A model generated the notes under the pieces. It did no database searches, was not told the origin of the DNA, and saw nothing but the letters and a program-made list of their open reading frames with translations. Both the position numbers and the translations under genes were made by a program. DNA of 64,000 nucleotides from Lysobacter sp. CFH 32150. GTDB taxonomy: Bacteria; Pseudomonadota; Gammaproteobacteria; Xanthomonadales; Xanthomonadaceae. Numbering within the stretch: the first letter of the stretch is position 1; every line of letters starts with the position of its first letter. The stretch covers positions 124,001-188,000 of the forward strand of contig NZ_JALDWJ010000004.1 of assembly GCF_022758295.1 (NCBI RefSeq), in the 5' to 3' direction. Shown one piece after another: positions 15,090 to 23,512 of this stretch.

Positions 15090-16366
15090 CGGCGATCGTG
15101 CAACTGCGGAAACAAGAGGCTGTTGTCGGCCTGCCGCTGACGCACGGTCGCTTCTTTGGGCTTCGCGCGGCCACGCCTTCCTTGGTCGCGCTGACCGGCT
15201 CGTTCCAAACCGAGCCGGCTGGCGACCGCGGTGAACTGCTGCTGCAACAGTTGGTCGCTGCGTTGGTGACCTGCGGAAGCCGGCAGCGCAATCAATTCGA
15301 GATCGCGCATCTGCTGGAAAGCCGTGGCGCTTCGCTGTCGGTAGAGTCCGAGATGCGGCGTGTAACGTTTTCCGCCCGAGCCTGTGCCGGGGATCTGCCC
15401 CTGGTAACGGAACTGCTTTCGGAGTGCCTGCGCGAGCCGAGGTTCGACGCAGAAGGCTTCGCTACCGAACAGGCGCGCCTGATCGCAGAACTGCAATACC
15501 GCGCGACCGACCCAGCCGTCCTGGCGGCGGATGCCCTTTCGCGCATCCTCTACCCAGCGCAGCATCCGCGGCACCAAACCGAGCTTGCCGGGCAGGTCTC
15601 GCACATCCAACAGCTGACTGTCGACGACGTGCGCAGATACCACCGCGAGCACTTCGCTGCGAACAATCTCTGTGTCGTGGCCGTTGGCGACATCGATCCG
15701 TTGGCGACTGCTGCGGAAATTGACCGGCACTTGGCCCCGTGGTCGCCGCGACCAGGGCGCGTGAGCAGCGAACTAGGCGTGCTCGCAAACTCGGCGACGG
15801 TGGTCGAGATACCTGTGCCAGGGCGCGAAAATTTCGATGTCGCGCTTGGGCACGGGCTGACCGTCCGCTGCGACCATCCGGATTACCTGGCGCTATGGAT
15901 GGCCAATCATGTTCTCGGGGCCGCATTTACTTCCCGCCTGTCCACTGCCGTGCGCGAGGAACAGGGGCTTACTTACGCCATTCGCTCCGAGTTGGCCAAG
16001 CCGGACTGCGAGTTCGATGGCCACTGGCAGATCGACCTGTCGCTGAGCCCGGACAAGCTCGATGCCGGGCTGGCGGCGACCCATGCGGAAATCAGCCGTT
16101 TCGTTGACGAGGGCGTTACCGCGCAGGAGCTTGCCGCCAAGCGACTCGAAGCCATCGGCGTGTTTCATATCAGCCTGGCAACGCTTTCCGGGCTGAGCGA
16201 AACCATCCTGTTTGGCGCGGAGCTGGGCTGGGGACCGAACTTCATTCACGAGTTCGCCGACAAGCTTGGCGCGATAACCACCGCTCAGCTCAACCGCACC
16301 GTCAGAGAGCACCTGCGCCCAGCAGAACTGCACACAGCTGTTGCCGGCCCGTTTGCCGGCGCCTAG
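15086..16366 (+). CDS. M16 family non-catalytic partner subunit
   Basis: A 426-residue M16B protein lacking the zinc motif: where HxxEH should be (about 51-62) it has LLLQQLVAALVT. It carries the R/Y substrate-binding pair, R290 and Y297 in VREEQGLTYAIRSEL. The start ATG overlaps the stop of the catalytic subunit by four bases (ATGA), so the two are translationally coupled and very likely form a heterodimer, as known for PqqF/PqqG-like and Sphingomonas M16B pairs. Last gene of the island operon; no clear terminator follows. Confidence 0.88.
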   Translation: MTAIVQLRKQEAVVGLPLTHGRFFGLRAATPSLVALTGSFQTEPAGDRGELLLQQLVAALVTCGSRQRNQFEIAHLLESRGASLSVESEMRRVTFSARACAGDLPLVTELLSECLREPRFDAEGFATEQARLIAELQYRATDPAVLAADALSRILYPAQHPRHQTELAGQVSHIQQLTVDDVRRYHREHFAANNLCVVAVGDIDPLATAAEIDRHLAPWSPRPGRVSSELGVLANSATVVEIPVPGRENFDVALGHGLTVRCDHPDYLALWMANHVLGAAFTSRLSTAVREEQGLTYAIRSELAKPDCEFDGHWQIDLSLSPDKLDAGLAATHAEISRFVDEGVTAQELAAKRLEAIGVFHISLATLSGLSETILFGAELGWGPNFIHEFADKLGAITTAQLNRTVREHLRPAELHTAVAGPFAGA

Positions 16367-16748
16367 TGCTTCGTCAATATTGAACCAGCATCTCGTATTG
16401 TGGCCCGACTCATCCCTTCCGCCGCGGACGATGCACGATGAAACTTTCTGGTCTGGAGAACAGGGGAGAAGTACCACGAGAAATGCCATCCTCGGTTACC
16501 TCGCTCAGTCGACCAAATGAGATTGGTCTGGGCGCTTCTAGAATCGTCGTGCCGCGGAAAACGTCGCCTCAGGGTGAATTGTCTGATGCCGCCGTAGTGC
16601 GGCTTCTGCGGGCTTTTGCTCGTCATTCCTGCGAAAGCAAGGGACTTTGGCTTTCGCAGCTTCCCGCTTCCATTGATTCGAGCGGCCTCAACGCCACCTA
16701 CACAAGCCGCGCACATACACTCTGACGAGTCCACCACCCAAATCACCC
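16367..16748. other. Gene-free right boundary of the P450 island
   Basis: No gene with a recognisable product; a short frame from 16438 is open but contains the radical-SAM remnant and no domain. The stretch holds that remnant (16530-16586) and, near 16614-16636, a TTGCTCGTCATTCCTGCGAA-type sequence resembling a dispersed xanthomonad repeat. A shorter TTGCTCGTCAT also follows the intact radical-SAM gene at 9033. Confidence 0.5.
16530..16586 (+). pseudogene. Decayed copy of the radical-SAM gene 3' end (right piece)
   Basis: This segment matches the last 57 bases of the radical-SAM gene (8969-9025) at roughly three-quarters of positions. The encoded residues SRIVVPRKTSPQGEL correspond to SRFVAPRKPSPQGEL; one deleted base near 16582 puts the matching TGA out of frame. 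With the piece at 9061 it suggests one ancestral duplicate 3' end, now split by the 7.3-kb island. Confidence 0.7.
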
Positions 16749-17930
16749 GTGCTCGCCAGCGACGCCTACGCCGATCCTTCTTCCGATGCCCGCTTCCGGC
16801 TGGCCATGGCCTCGTCCGGGATCGGCATGGCGATCGTGTCGCTCGACGGCGCATGGCTGAACGTCAATCCGGCGCTGTGCAGCTTGCTGGGTTATGCGCG
16901 TGAAGCATTACTCGGCCACAACATGCGCGAGGTCGTCCATCCGGACGATCTCGGCGAAGCGGATGCCGCGTTCAGCGACCTGGTGCATGGCCGTATCGAC
17001 ACCATCGACGCAGAGAGACTTTATCTGCACAGCGACGGCCATGCCCTCTGGGTGCAGGTCAACACCGCGCTGATGCGCGATGCGGAAAGTCGGCCGCAAT
17101 ACCTGATCTCGCAACTGCGCGATATCTCCGCGCAACGCGAAGCCGAGCGCGCACTGCGCGAGCTCAACGACACCCTCGAGCTGCGCGTGCAGGCGCGCAC
17201 CGCCGACCTGCAGGCGCTGAACCGGCAGCTGGAACTGTTCGCGTTCGGCGTCTCCCACGACTTGCGCGCGCCGCTGCGCGCGATCGACAGCTTTTCCTGG
17301 CTGCTGGAACAACACAGCCACGACCAGCTCGATGAACTCGGCCGCGAACACCTGCAGCGCATCCGCGGCGCCGCCACCAAGATGGCGAGCATGATCGATG
17401 GCCTGCTGGAGCTCTCCCGTGCCACCCGCGCCGAACTGCGACCGGCGCCGGTCGATCTCAGCCTGCTCGCCGACTGGGTCGGGGCCGAATTGCAGGACGC
17501 CCATCCCGGCCGCTTGGCCGAGGTGGTGGTACAGCCGGACCTGCACACGATCGGCGACGAGCGCCTGTTGAAGACGATGCTCGGCCAGTTGATGGACAAC
17601 GCCTGGAAATTCTCGAGCGAGCGCGAATGCACCCGGATCGAAGTCGGTGGCAACAGCGCCGGCGCCGACCTGGAACTATGGGTGCGAGACCAGGGCAGCG
17701 GTTTCGACATGACGTATGCGGACAAGCTCGGCGAACCCTTCCAGCGCTTGCACGGGCCGGAACAGGGCGGTGGCAACGGCTTGGGCCTGGCGATCGCCAA
17801 ACGCGTGATCGAACGGCATGGCGGACAGCTACGGATCGAGTCGATCGTGGGAGTCGGCACCACCGTCCGCGTCCTCCTCCCGGAAACGCGCTCGCTGGGA
17901 CCACGCTCGCCGGAGGCACGAGCGGCGTAA
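16749..17930 (+). CDS. PAS-domain sensor histidine kinase
   Basis: A 393-residue cytoplasmic kinase without transmembrane helices. Domains: PAS with PAC (about 14-130), a short coiled linker (ELNDTLELRVQARTADLQAL), HisKA with the phospho-accepting H170 in FAFGVSHDLRAPL, and HATPase (N box QLMDNAWKF, G1 VRDQGSGFD, G2 GGGNGLGLAIAKR). The FGVSHDLRAPLR box is typical of phytochrome-type kinases, but no chromophore domain is present. Starts with GTG at 16749. Its stop overlaps the start of the response regulator by one base, so they form a two-component pair. Confidence 0.92.
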   Translation: MLASDAYADPSSDARFRLAMASSGIGMAIVSLDGAWLNVNPALCSLLGYAREALLGHNMREVVHPDDLGEADAAFSDLVHGRIDTIDAERLYLHSDGHALWVQVNTALMRDAESRPQYLISQLRDISAQREAERALRELNDTLELRVQARTADLQALNRQLELFAFGVSHDLRAPLRAIDSFSWLLEQHSHDQLDELGREHLQRIRGAATKMASMIDGLLELSRATRAELRPAPVDLSLLADWVGAELQDAHPGRLAEVVVQPDLHTIGDERLLKTMLGQLMDNAWKFSSERECTRIEVGGNSAGADLELWVRDQGSGFDMTYADKLGEPFQRLHGPEQGGGNGLGLAIAKRVIERHGGQLRIESIVGVGTTVRVLLPETRSLGPRSPEARAA

Positions 17931-18367
17931 TGGCGCAAAAAACCATCCTGCTGGTCGAGGACAATCCTGACGACATCGAGCTGACGCGCCTTGCCTTCGC
18001 CGAGGCGAACATCGCCTATCCGCTGACGGTAGTCCGCGATGGTGCCGAAGCGCTGGATTGGCTGTTCGCGCGCGGGCGACACGCCGGCCGCGACCGCCAC
18101 AATCTGCCGGTGTTGATCCTGCTCGACCTCAACCTGCCCAAGCTCGACGGCCGCGACGTGGTGCAGGCGATCCGCGCCGACCCCACCACCCGCGCCGTGC
18201 CGGTGGTGGCGCTGACCAGCAGCGTCGAGCCGCCTGACATCGATACCTGCTACGCGCTGGGCGTGAACAGCTATCTGCAGAAGCCGGCCGATTTCGCCCA
18301 GTTCGTATGGGCGGTGAAACAGCTGGGAATGTATTGGCTGGAACTGAACCAGCCGACCACGGAATAG
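17930..18367 (+). CDS. Single-domain response regulator (Rcp1-like)
   Basis: A 145-residue receiver domain with no output domain. Phospho-acceptor D66 lies in LILLDLNLPKLDG, the acidic pair in LVEDNPDD, the switch Thr/Ser in VALTSS and the lysine in YLQKPADF. The long loop before D66 and overall length match Rcp1-type regulators partnered with phytochrome-like kinases. TAATG overlap with the kinase gene implies coupled translation. Output is unknown; a protein-protein relay is likely. Confidence 0.93.
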   Translation: MAQKTILLVEDNPDDIELTRLAFAEANIAYPLTVVRDGAEALDWLFARGRHAGRDRHNLPVLILLDLNLPKLDGRDVVQAIRADPTTRAVPVVALTSSVEPPDIDTCYALGVNSYLQKPADFAQFVWAVKQLGMYWLELNQPTTE

Positions 18368-18394
18368 CCTTTCCTCTCCGGGATCGGCGAGAAA

Positions 18395-19099
18395 TCACTT
18401 CGCCGGAAACAGCATCTCCGCCCGCTGGAACAGGATCCAACTCGTCGCGATGAACTTGTCGCCGCCCTGTGGCCGATTGCCGCGATGGGTATGCGTGAAC
18501 GCGGTTGGCGCGATCAGCAGGCTGCCGGCGCGCGGCGCGATCTTGCGCTGCTGGAACAGGAATTCGGTTTCGCCTTCGGCGAACTCCTCGTTCAAGTAGA
18601 TCGTCCACAACAGGTGCCGGTGCAGGGTTTCCGCACTCGCATCGCGCGGATACAACTCGCAATGCCAATACGGATAACCGCCCTGGCCCGCCGTATACCA
18701 CTGCAGGTTGATGGCGCCGGGGCGCAGGCAGGTGCTGAGCAGCGGCGAGAGTGCGGCATCGTCCATCGCCGCCAAGCTTTCGGCGCTCAGGCGTTGCAAT
18801 GCGCCGCTGGCGTCCGGTTGTTGCAGCATCAGCGGTGCGATCAGGGCCTGCGGATAGCGGCGGACATAACGCAGCAGGCCGCTGAACACAGCGCGATTCA
18901 AGGCACCCTCGACATCGGCCCATTCCGGCTTGCCCTGCAGCGACAAATCGCGACTGTGCTTCAACTCCGGGAACACGCCGCCGCCGACGCGGCCCGGCTG
19001 CAGGCCGGCGCTGGCGCGCACGCGCGCGACGATCGCGGCGCAACTGGCGCGATCGAGCGCGTCCTCGGTGACTTCGATGAAATCGGCGGCGTTCGTCAT
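18395..19099 (-). CDS. 2OG-Fe(II) oxygenase (prolyl-4-hydroxylase-like)
   Basis: A 234-residue predicted iron/2-oxoglutarate dioxygenase with the double-stranded beta-helix core: GAINLQWYTAGQGGYPYWHCELY, then LLWTIYLNEEFAEGETEF (the conserved YLN..F.GGET-like strand), and the distal histidine with the 2OG-binding base in PTAFTHTHRGN. The first iron motif reads H-C-E rather than the usual HxD; Glu in this place occurs but is uncommon. The substrate is not evident. It is 10 bases downstream of fbp on the same strand. Confidence 0.82.
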   Translation of the reverse strand: MTNAADFIEVTEDALDRASCAAIVARVRASAGLQPGRVGGGVFPELKHSRDLSLQGKPEWADVEGALNRAVFSGLLRYVRRYPQALIAPLMLQQPDASGALQRLSAESLAAMDDAALSPLLSTCLRPGAINLQWYTAGQGGYPYWHCELYPRDASAETLHRHLLWTIYLNEEFAEGETEFLFQQRKIAPRAGSLLIAPTAFTHTHRGNRPQGGDKFIATSWILFQRAEMLFPAK

Positions 19100-19109
19100 G
19101 TCGCGACTG

Positions 19110-20168
19110 TCATGCCGGGACCGCGGCGTCGTGCTCGACGTGGTAACGCACCGCCGCTTCCACCTCGCGCTTGCTGCCGAGGAACACCGGCACGCGCTGG
19201 TGCAGGTGGTGCGGTTGCACTTCCATCATCCGCGCGCGGCCGGTGCTCGCGGCGCCGCCGGCCTGCTCGACGAGGAAGCTCATCGGATTGGCTTCGTACA
19301 TCAGCCGCAGCTTGCCGCCCTTGTCGATGCACTTGGCATCGAGCGGATAACTGAAGATGCCGCCGCGGGTGAGGATGCGGTGCACGTCGGCGACCATGCT
19401 CGCGACCCAGCGCATGTTGAAGTCCTTGCCGCGCGGACCTTCCTTGCCGGCCAGCAGGTCGCCGATGTAGCGCTGCATCGGCGGTTGCCAATAGCGCTGG
19501 TTGGATACGTTGACTGCGAACTCCTTGGTCTCTTCCGGGATCATCATGCCCCGTGTGGTCAGCACGAAGCCGCCGACCTCGCGATCGAGCGTGAATGCAT
19601 GCGTGCCGTTGCCGACCGTGAGCACCAGCATCGTGCTCGGCCCGTAAGTGCAGTAGCCGGCCGCGACCTGGGCTGTGCCCGGCTGCAGGTAATGCTCGTC
19701 GCCGGGCGTGGTCACGCCGTCGGGGCAACGCAGCACCGAGAAGATCGTGCCGACCGAAATGTTGACGTCGATATTCGACGAACCATCGAGCGGATCGAAC
19801 AGCAGCAGGTAGTTGCCGCGCGGAGACCCGTCGGGGGCCAAGTCGGAAATGGGCTGCGAATGATCCATCTCCTCCGACGCGAGGCCGGCGAGGTGGCCGC
19901 CCCAGGCATTGGCTTCGAGCAGCACGTCGTTGGCGATCACATCGAGTTTCTTCTGCGCCTCGCCCTGGATGTTGCCTGTCCCAGCGTCGCCCAACACGCC
20001 GCCGAGCGCGCCCTTGCCGACCGCGATCGAGATCGTCTTGCACGCGCGTGCAACCACTTCGATCAGCAAGCGCAGGTCGGCGCTGATGCGGCCGCCGCGC
20101 TGTTCCTCGATCAGGTAACGGGTGAGGGATATGGCGCTGGGGGCGGGATTTGGAGCGGGCTGCGACAT
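19110..20168 (-). CDS. fbp: Fructose-1,6-bisphosphatase class I
   Basis: Cytoplasmic gluconeogenic enzyme hydrolysing fructose 1,6-bisphosphate to fructose 6-phosphate with Mg2+. The 352 residues include the metal-binding loop [15 protein letters not shown], the substrate region [15 protein letters not shown], and the C-terminal block [35 protein letters not shown]. Length is normal. An N-terminal [16 protein letters not shown] start fits proteobacterial forms. Probably co-transcribed with the dioxygenase gene. Confidence 0.97.
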   Translation of the reverse strand: MSQPAPNPAPSAISLTRYLIEEQRGGRISADLRLLIEVVARACKTISIAVGKGALGGVLGDAGTGNIQGEAQKKLDVIANDVLLEANAWGGHLAGLASEEMDHSQPISDLAPDGSPRGNYLLLFDPLDGSSNIDVNISVGTIFSVLRCPDGVTTPGDEHYLQPGTAQVAAGYCTYGPSTMLVLTVGNGTHAFTLDREVGGFVLTTRGMMIPEETKEFAVNVSNQRYWQPPMQRYIGDLLAGKEGPRGKDFNMRWVASMVADVHRILTRGGIFSYPLDAKCIDKGGKLRLMYEANPMSFLVEQAGGAASTGRARMMEVQPHHLHQRVPVFLGSKREVEAAVRYHVEHDAAVPA

Positions 20169-20281
20169 GACGATGGCGGGCGGACGGCGGGGTCGCTATT
20201 GTCGCCGAAGCCCGCCGCGCTTGCCGGCCGTATGCCGTCCACGCCGCGCCATCCATATAGCGAATCCTGCGGAGAATAACG

Positions 20282-21115
20282 ATGCGATCTGTCTGCCTGA
20301 TCCTGGGACTTGGCTTGCTGTCGGCGTGTCAGCCCGCGGCGTCCGATGTTGCGGCGTCGAGCGTGTCACCGGCGCAAGCACCCGGCGTTGCGAGTGCGTC
20401 GCCAGCGCCGGATGGCGGAAAACGATTACGCACGATCCTGACCTGTCGCGACCCCGACGCGCTGAAACAGGGGCGGGCTTTCTTCGAAGCGCAATTCCGC
20501 CAGGATCCGAAGGTGACGTGCGACAACGCGGGCTATCCGATGCGATGCGCCATCGCCCCGCCGTTGGCGTTCGGCAGTGCGACAGTTGGCTGGTTCAGCG
20601 TGGAATCGATTGAGGGCAACCGCGCGACCATCCTGCTGCCGGCACCTGCCGACATCGTGCGGGCGACGTTGCCAGCAACCGGCGCGCAACTGGCCGCTGC
20701 GTCCGATCTCGGCGATACCGCGGTGCTGTGTGCGCTGGCGCAGGGCGCGCTCGATGACGGTGCGATCGCTGGCGCGTTGAGCTATCCCGGCGAATCCTTG
20801 CCGCCGATGCGCGTCTGTGCCTTCGAACTGGCCAACGGCACGCCGTATTGCACGTCGACTTCCAAAGACGAAGCCAGTTACCGCATCGATGCCGTACCGC
20901 GCGGCGACTATCTCGTCGTCGCCTTCCCGAAGGAAGACGGGGCAACGCCGGGCGGTTACAGCGAATGCGTCCCGGAACTCGACGCGGCTTGCACCGACCA
21001 CGCGCTGCGCGTGGTCGTGGTGAAGCCGGGTGCGGCGACGTCAGGCATCGATCCAGCGGACTTTTATGCCGACGAACCCGACCGGGCCGACTGGCCGCAG
21101 GCACCAGCGCCCTGA
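20282..21115 (+). CDS. Predicted lipoprotein of unknown function
   Basis: A 277-residue protein beginning with a lipoprotein signal peptide: MRSVCLILGLGLLSAC, with the lipobox LSAC and acylated Cys16. An Ala/Ser/Pro-rich linker (about 18-45) follows. Two parts are visible: residues about 50-130, which include four cysteines, and a C-terminal part ending in a beta-rich SYRIDAVPRGDYLVVAF segment that resembles a carboxypeptidase-regulatory-like (CNA_B) fold. No family name assigned. Divergent from fbp with about 113 bases between. Confidence 0.75.
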   Translation: MRSVCLILGLGLLSACQPAASDVAASSVSPAQAPGVASASPAPDGGKRLRTILTCRDPDALKQGRAFFEAQFRQDPKVTCDNAGYPMRCAIAPPLAFGSATVGWFSVESIEGNRATILLPAPADIVRATLPATGAQLAAASDLGDTAVLCALAQGALDDGAIAGALSYPGESLPPMRVCAFELANGTPYCTSTSKDEASYRIDAVPRGDYLVVAFPKEDGATPGGYSECVPELDAACTDHALRVVVVKPGAATSGIDPADFYADEPDRADWPQAPAP

Positions 21116-21204
21116 ACTGCCGCGCGGGCATTGCTGACACCAGGTTGGCAGCAGCCCCCGGGCATCCTGTCGGCGTGCACCCTGCACGCCACAGGAGACG
21201 CGTC

Positions 21205-21588
21205 ATGCTCAAGCCCAATGTTCCCGCCTGGTTCGAAATCCCAGCCCGCGACCTCGACCGCGCGCAGGCGTTCTACCAGACCCTGCTTGGCGTCGCGCTC
21301 AAGCGCGAACGCTTCAGCGAAGACATCGACCAGGCGATCTTCCCCGCTGGCGACAAGCCCAATGCCGCCGGCGCGCTGGTGCGCTGGGACGAAGTGTATG
21401 CGCCCTCCGAAAGCGGTGGCTCGATCGTCTACCTCAACGTCGACGACATCCGTCCGCTGCTGCAGCGCGCACCGGAACTCGGTGGCGCGGTGCTGCTGCC
21501 GCTGACCGAATTGCACGACAACATTGGTGTGTTCGCACACATTCGCGACAGCGAAGGGAATCGCGTCGGCCTGTTTTCACCACATTGA
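21205..21588 (+). CDS. VOC (glyoxalase/bleomycin-resistance) family protein
   Basis: A 127-residue vicinal-oxygen-chelate protein made of two beta-alpha-beta-beta-beta units. Features: WFEIPARDLDRAQAFYQTLLG at the start, SIVYLNVDD at the second unit, and the end HIRDSEGNRVGLFSP. The ATG at 21205 has AGGAGA seven bases upstream. Such proteins are often PhnB-like or metal-dependent enzymes of unknown substrate. It lies 63 bases before a WYL regulator gene, which might control it. Confidence 0.9.
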   Translation: MLKPNVPAWFEIPARDLDRAQAFYQTLLGVALKRERFSEDIDQAIFPAGDKPNAAGALVRWDEVYAPSESGGSIVYLNVDDIRPLLQRAPELGGAVLLPLTELHDNIGVFAHIRDSEGNRVGLFSPH

Positions 21589-21651
21589 TGTCGCCGCATT
21601 GATCACGCGCCTCGATTGAACGAAGGCACGGCGTAAGGCGATCATGCCGTC

Positions 21652-22350
21652 ATGCGCCGCGCCGACCGACTGTTCCTCATCATCCATGCCCTGCGTGGCC
21701 GCCGTTCCGCCTTGCCCGCGCGTAGCCTCGCCGAGACGCTCGGCGTCTCCCTGCGCACGGTGTATCGCGATGTCGCGGACCTGCAGTTGTCGGGCGTGCC
21801 GATCGAAGGCGAGGCCGGCGTCGGCTACATGCTGCGCAAGGGCAGCGATATCCCGCCGCTGATGTTCAACGCCGACGAACTCGAAGCCCTGGTGGTCGGC
21901 ACGCGCTTCGTGCGTGCCTTCGGCGGCGAACGCCTTGGCCGCAGCGCCACCGCGGCGTTGCTGAAGATCGAGGCGGTGCTGCCACCGGAACTTCGCGAGC
22001 GTAGCGGGCGCACCCGCATCTTCGCGCCGACGCTGTCGGCGCGGGCCGAAGCCAACCGCCTGGTCGAACAGTTGCATGCGGCGATCGAGGCGCAGGCCGT
22101 GTTGCGCCTGGACTATCGCGACGATCGCCAGGCCGCCAGCGCGCGCGAAGTCGAACCCTTGTGCCTGGCGTTCTGGGGCGGCAGCTGGACGCTGGGGGCG
22201 TGGTGCCGGTTGCGTCGCGACTTTCGCAACTTCCGTCCCGACCGCATCGTTGAGTTCGCGACCACTGGCGAGATCTTCGCCGACGATCCGGCGCGCGGCT
22301 TCACGGCTTATCTGCGCGCGATGGACGTGGCGTCGGAGACCGTCGGCTGA
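21652..22350 (+). CDS. HTH and WYL domain transcriptional regulator (YafY family)
   Basis: A 232-residue DNA-binding regulator. The N-terminal winged helix-turn-helix (RSLAETLGVSLRTVYRDVADL, about 22-43) is followed by a WYL-type ligand-binding domain (about 130-210: AVLRLDYRDD, EPLCLAFWGGSWTLGAWCRLR). YafY-like regulators often control adjacent small-molecule enzyme genes. Located just after the VOC gene on the same strand. Confidence 0.93.
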   Translation: MRRADRLFLIIHALRGRRSALPARSLAETLGVSLRTVYRDVADLQLSGVPIEGEAGVGYMLRKGSDIPPLMFNADELEALVVGTRFVRAFGGERLGRSATAALLKIEAVLPPELRERSGRTRIFAPTLSARAEANRLVEQLHAAIEAQAVLRLDYRDDRQAASAREVEPLCLAFWGGSWTLGAWCRLRRDFRNFRPDRIVEFATTGEIFADDPARGFTAYLRAMDVASETVG

Positions 22351-22473
22351 GTTGTGTTTTTTGCGCAACGGGCTGCCTTGACGCCCTGCCAACGCCACAT
22401 GAACATGCCGTGCATATCCCGCACGACGCTGACAGTCTGTCGCGCGATGAGGATAGGCCCTTGGAGTTTCCAC

Positions 22474-22950
22474 ATGTCTCCTACTCCGTTCTCCATCCAT
22501 GCTCTTGGCAGAAGCGATGCTCCGATGATGAGAGCGGTGCTGGCTATGTTCGGTACGGCCTTTGAAGACAAGGAGACTTACATTAGCTCTCAACCAAGCA
22601 CGACCTACCTGGAGCGCCTGCTTGAGAGCGACACTTTCATTGCGCTTGCTGCCCTCAAGGACGACGAGGTTGTCGGAGCCATTGCGGCTTATGTACTACC
22701 CAAGTTCGAACAAGAGCGTAGTGAGATTTACATCTACGACCTGGCAGTGGCCGATGCGCACAGGAGGCAAGGTATTGCCACCGCATTGATCATGGAGCTC
22801 AAGGACATTGCGTCTTTGCGCGGCGCCTACGTGATCTTCGTGCAGGCAGACTTGGTTGATGACCCCGCCATCGCGCTGTATACAAAGCTTGGCACTCGTG
22901 AGGGTGTCCTGCACTTTGATATTGCGAGTGGCGGCTCGGGTGCCGCATAG
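22474..22950 (+). CDS. Aminoglycoside N-acetyltransferase, AAC(3)-I family
   Basis: A 158-residue GNAT enzyme. The run [20 protein letters not shown] and the segments [21 protein letters not shown] and [15 protein letters not shown] closely follow the AAC(3)-I enzymes that acetylate gentamicin-type aminoglycosides at the 3-amino group using acetyl-CoA. The acetyl-CoA loop is RRQGIA. The ATG at 22474 follows GGAG by seven bases. The gene is visibly less GC-rich than its neighbours and is followed at once by an attC-like sequence, pointing to integron-cassette origin. Activity against drugs is not shown by sequence alone. Confidence 0.88.
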   Translation: MSPTPFSIHALGRSDAPMMRAVLAMFGTAFEDKETYISSQPSTTYLERLLESDTFIALAALKDDEVVGAIAAYVLPKFEQERSEIYIYDLAVADAHRRQGIATALIMELKDIASLRGAYVIFVQADLVDDPAIALYTKLGTREGVLHFDIASGGSGAA

Positions 22951-23002
22951 CAATCCATTCAAGCCCAAGCCGCTGCCGCGCGACCAGATTCAGGCGCCAG
23001 GC
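22944..23002 (+). repeat. attC-like site 1 (decayed) after the acetyltransferase gene
   Basis: CAATCCATTCAAGCC (22951-22965), a CCGC-rich centre and ATTCAGGCGCCAGGC (22988-23002) follow the layout of integron 59-base elements, in which CAATTCATTCAAGCC-like and TCAGGCGTTAGGC-like ends flank a hairpin. The conserved GTT of the crossover is GCC here, so the site is likely inactive. It begins at the stop codon of the gene, as in cassettes. Confidence 0.55.
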
Positions 23003-23057
23003 GGCGACGCTTTCGTACCGATAGGAAAAAGCATGGAACAGCCCATGAGGAGCATCA

Positions 23058-23456
23058 ATGCACACGGGTAGCTGTCTTTGTGGTGCGGTGAAGTACGAGA
23101 TTCGCGGCGAGTTGGGACCGGCCTTCTACTGCCATTGCTCGCGTTGCCGCAAGGCCAGCGGATCGGCATTCGCCTCGAATGTCGTCGTCGCCGCTGGGGA
23201 CTTCGTCATCGTCCAGGGCGAGGAATCGCTCGGCAGTTTCAGTTCCAGCGAAAACATGCAGCGCAGTTTCTGCCTGCGCTGCGGGTCTCCGATCATGAGC
23301 CGCCGCGGCAACCTTCCGCAGGTTCGCGTCCGGCTGGGTACGCTCGACACGCCGTTATCGGAAGGCCCTGGTGCGCATATCTTCGTGGCGTCGAAAGCCG
23401 ACTGGTTCGATATCCACGACGCGTTGCCACAACATCCTGAGCGACCGCAGGGCTAA
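23058..23456 (+). CDS. GFA (CENP-V) zinc-fold protein
   Basis: A 132-residue protein of the glutathione-dependent formaldehyde-activating enzyme-like family. Zinc-binding cysteines lie in GSCLCGAVKYE, FYCHCSRCRKASGSAFAS and SFCLRCGSPI, the standard GFA pattern. Family members bind two zinc ions; most have no proven reaction. The start ATG follows GAGGAG. It sits between two attC-like sequences and its stop codon is inside the second, as for an integron cassette. Confidence 0.9.
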   Translation: MHTGSCLCGAVKYEIRGELGPAFYCHCSRCRKASGSAFASNVVVAAGDFVIVQGEESLGSFSSSENMQRSFCLRCGSPIMSRRGNLPQVRVRLGTLDTPLSEGPGAHIFVASKADWFDIHDALPQHPERPQG

Positions 23457-23509
23457 CCAACCAACTGAGCCGCAGCTGCGTCGCGGCCGGTTTGATCCCG
23501 GAGTTGCAT
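23451..23509 (+). repeat. attC-like site 2 (decayed) after the GFA gene
   Basis: GGCTAAC (23451-23457) at the stop codon, a GAGCCGC...GCGGC centre, and GTTGCAT (23503-23509) at the end resemble an attC with R'' and R' boxes; the GTT crossover triplet is kept. The similarity is weaker than at site 1. Confidence 0.45.
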
Positions 23510-23512
23510 TAG

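Noticed and set aside
16438-16725. A 95-codon frame at the right edge of the P450 island
   Set aside because: It contains the radical-SAM remnant and a dispersed-repeat piece, with no domain of its own.
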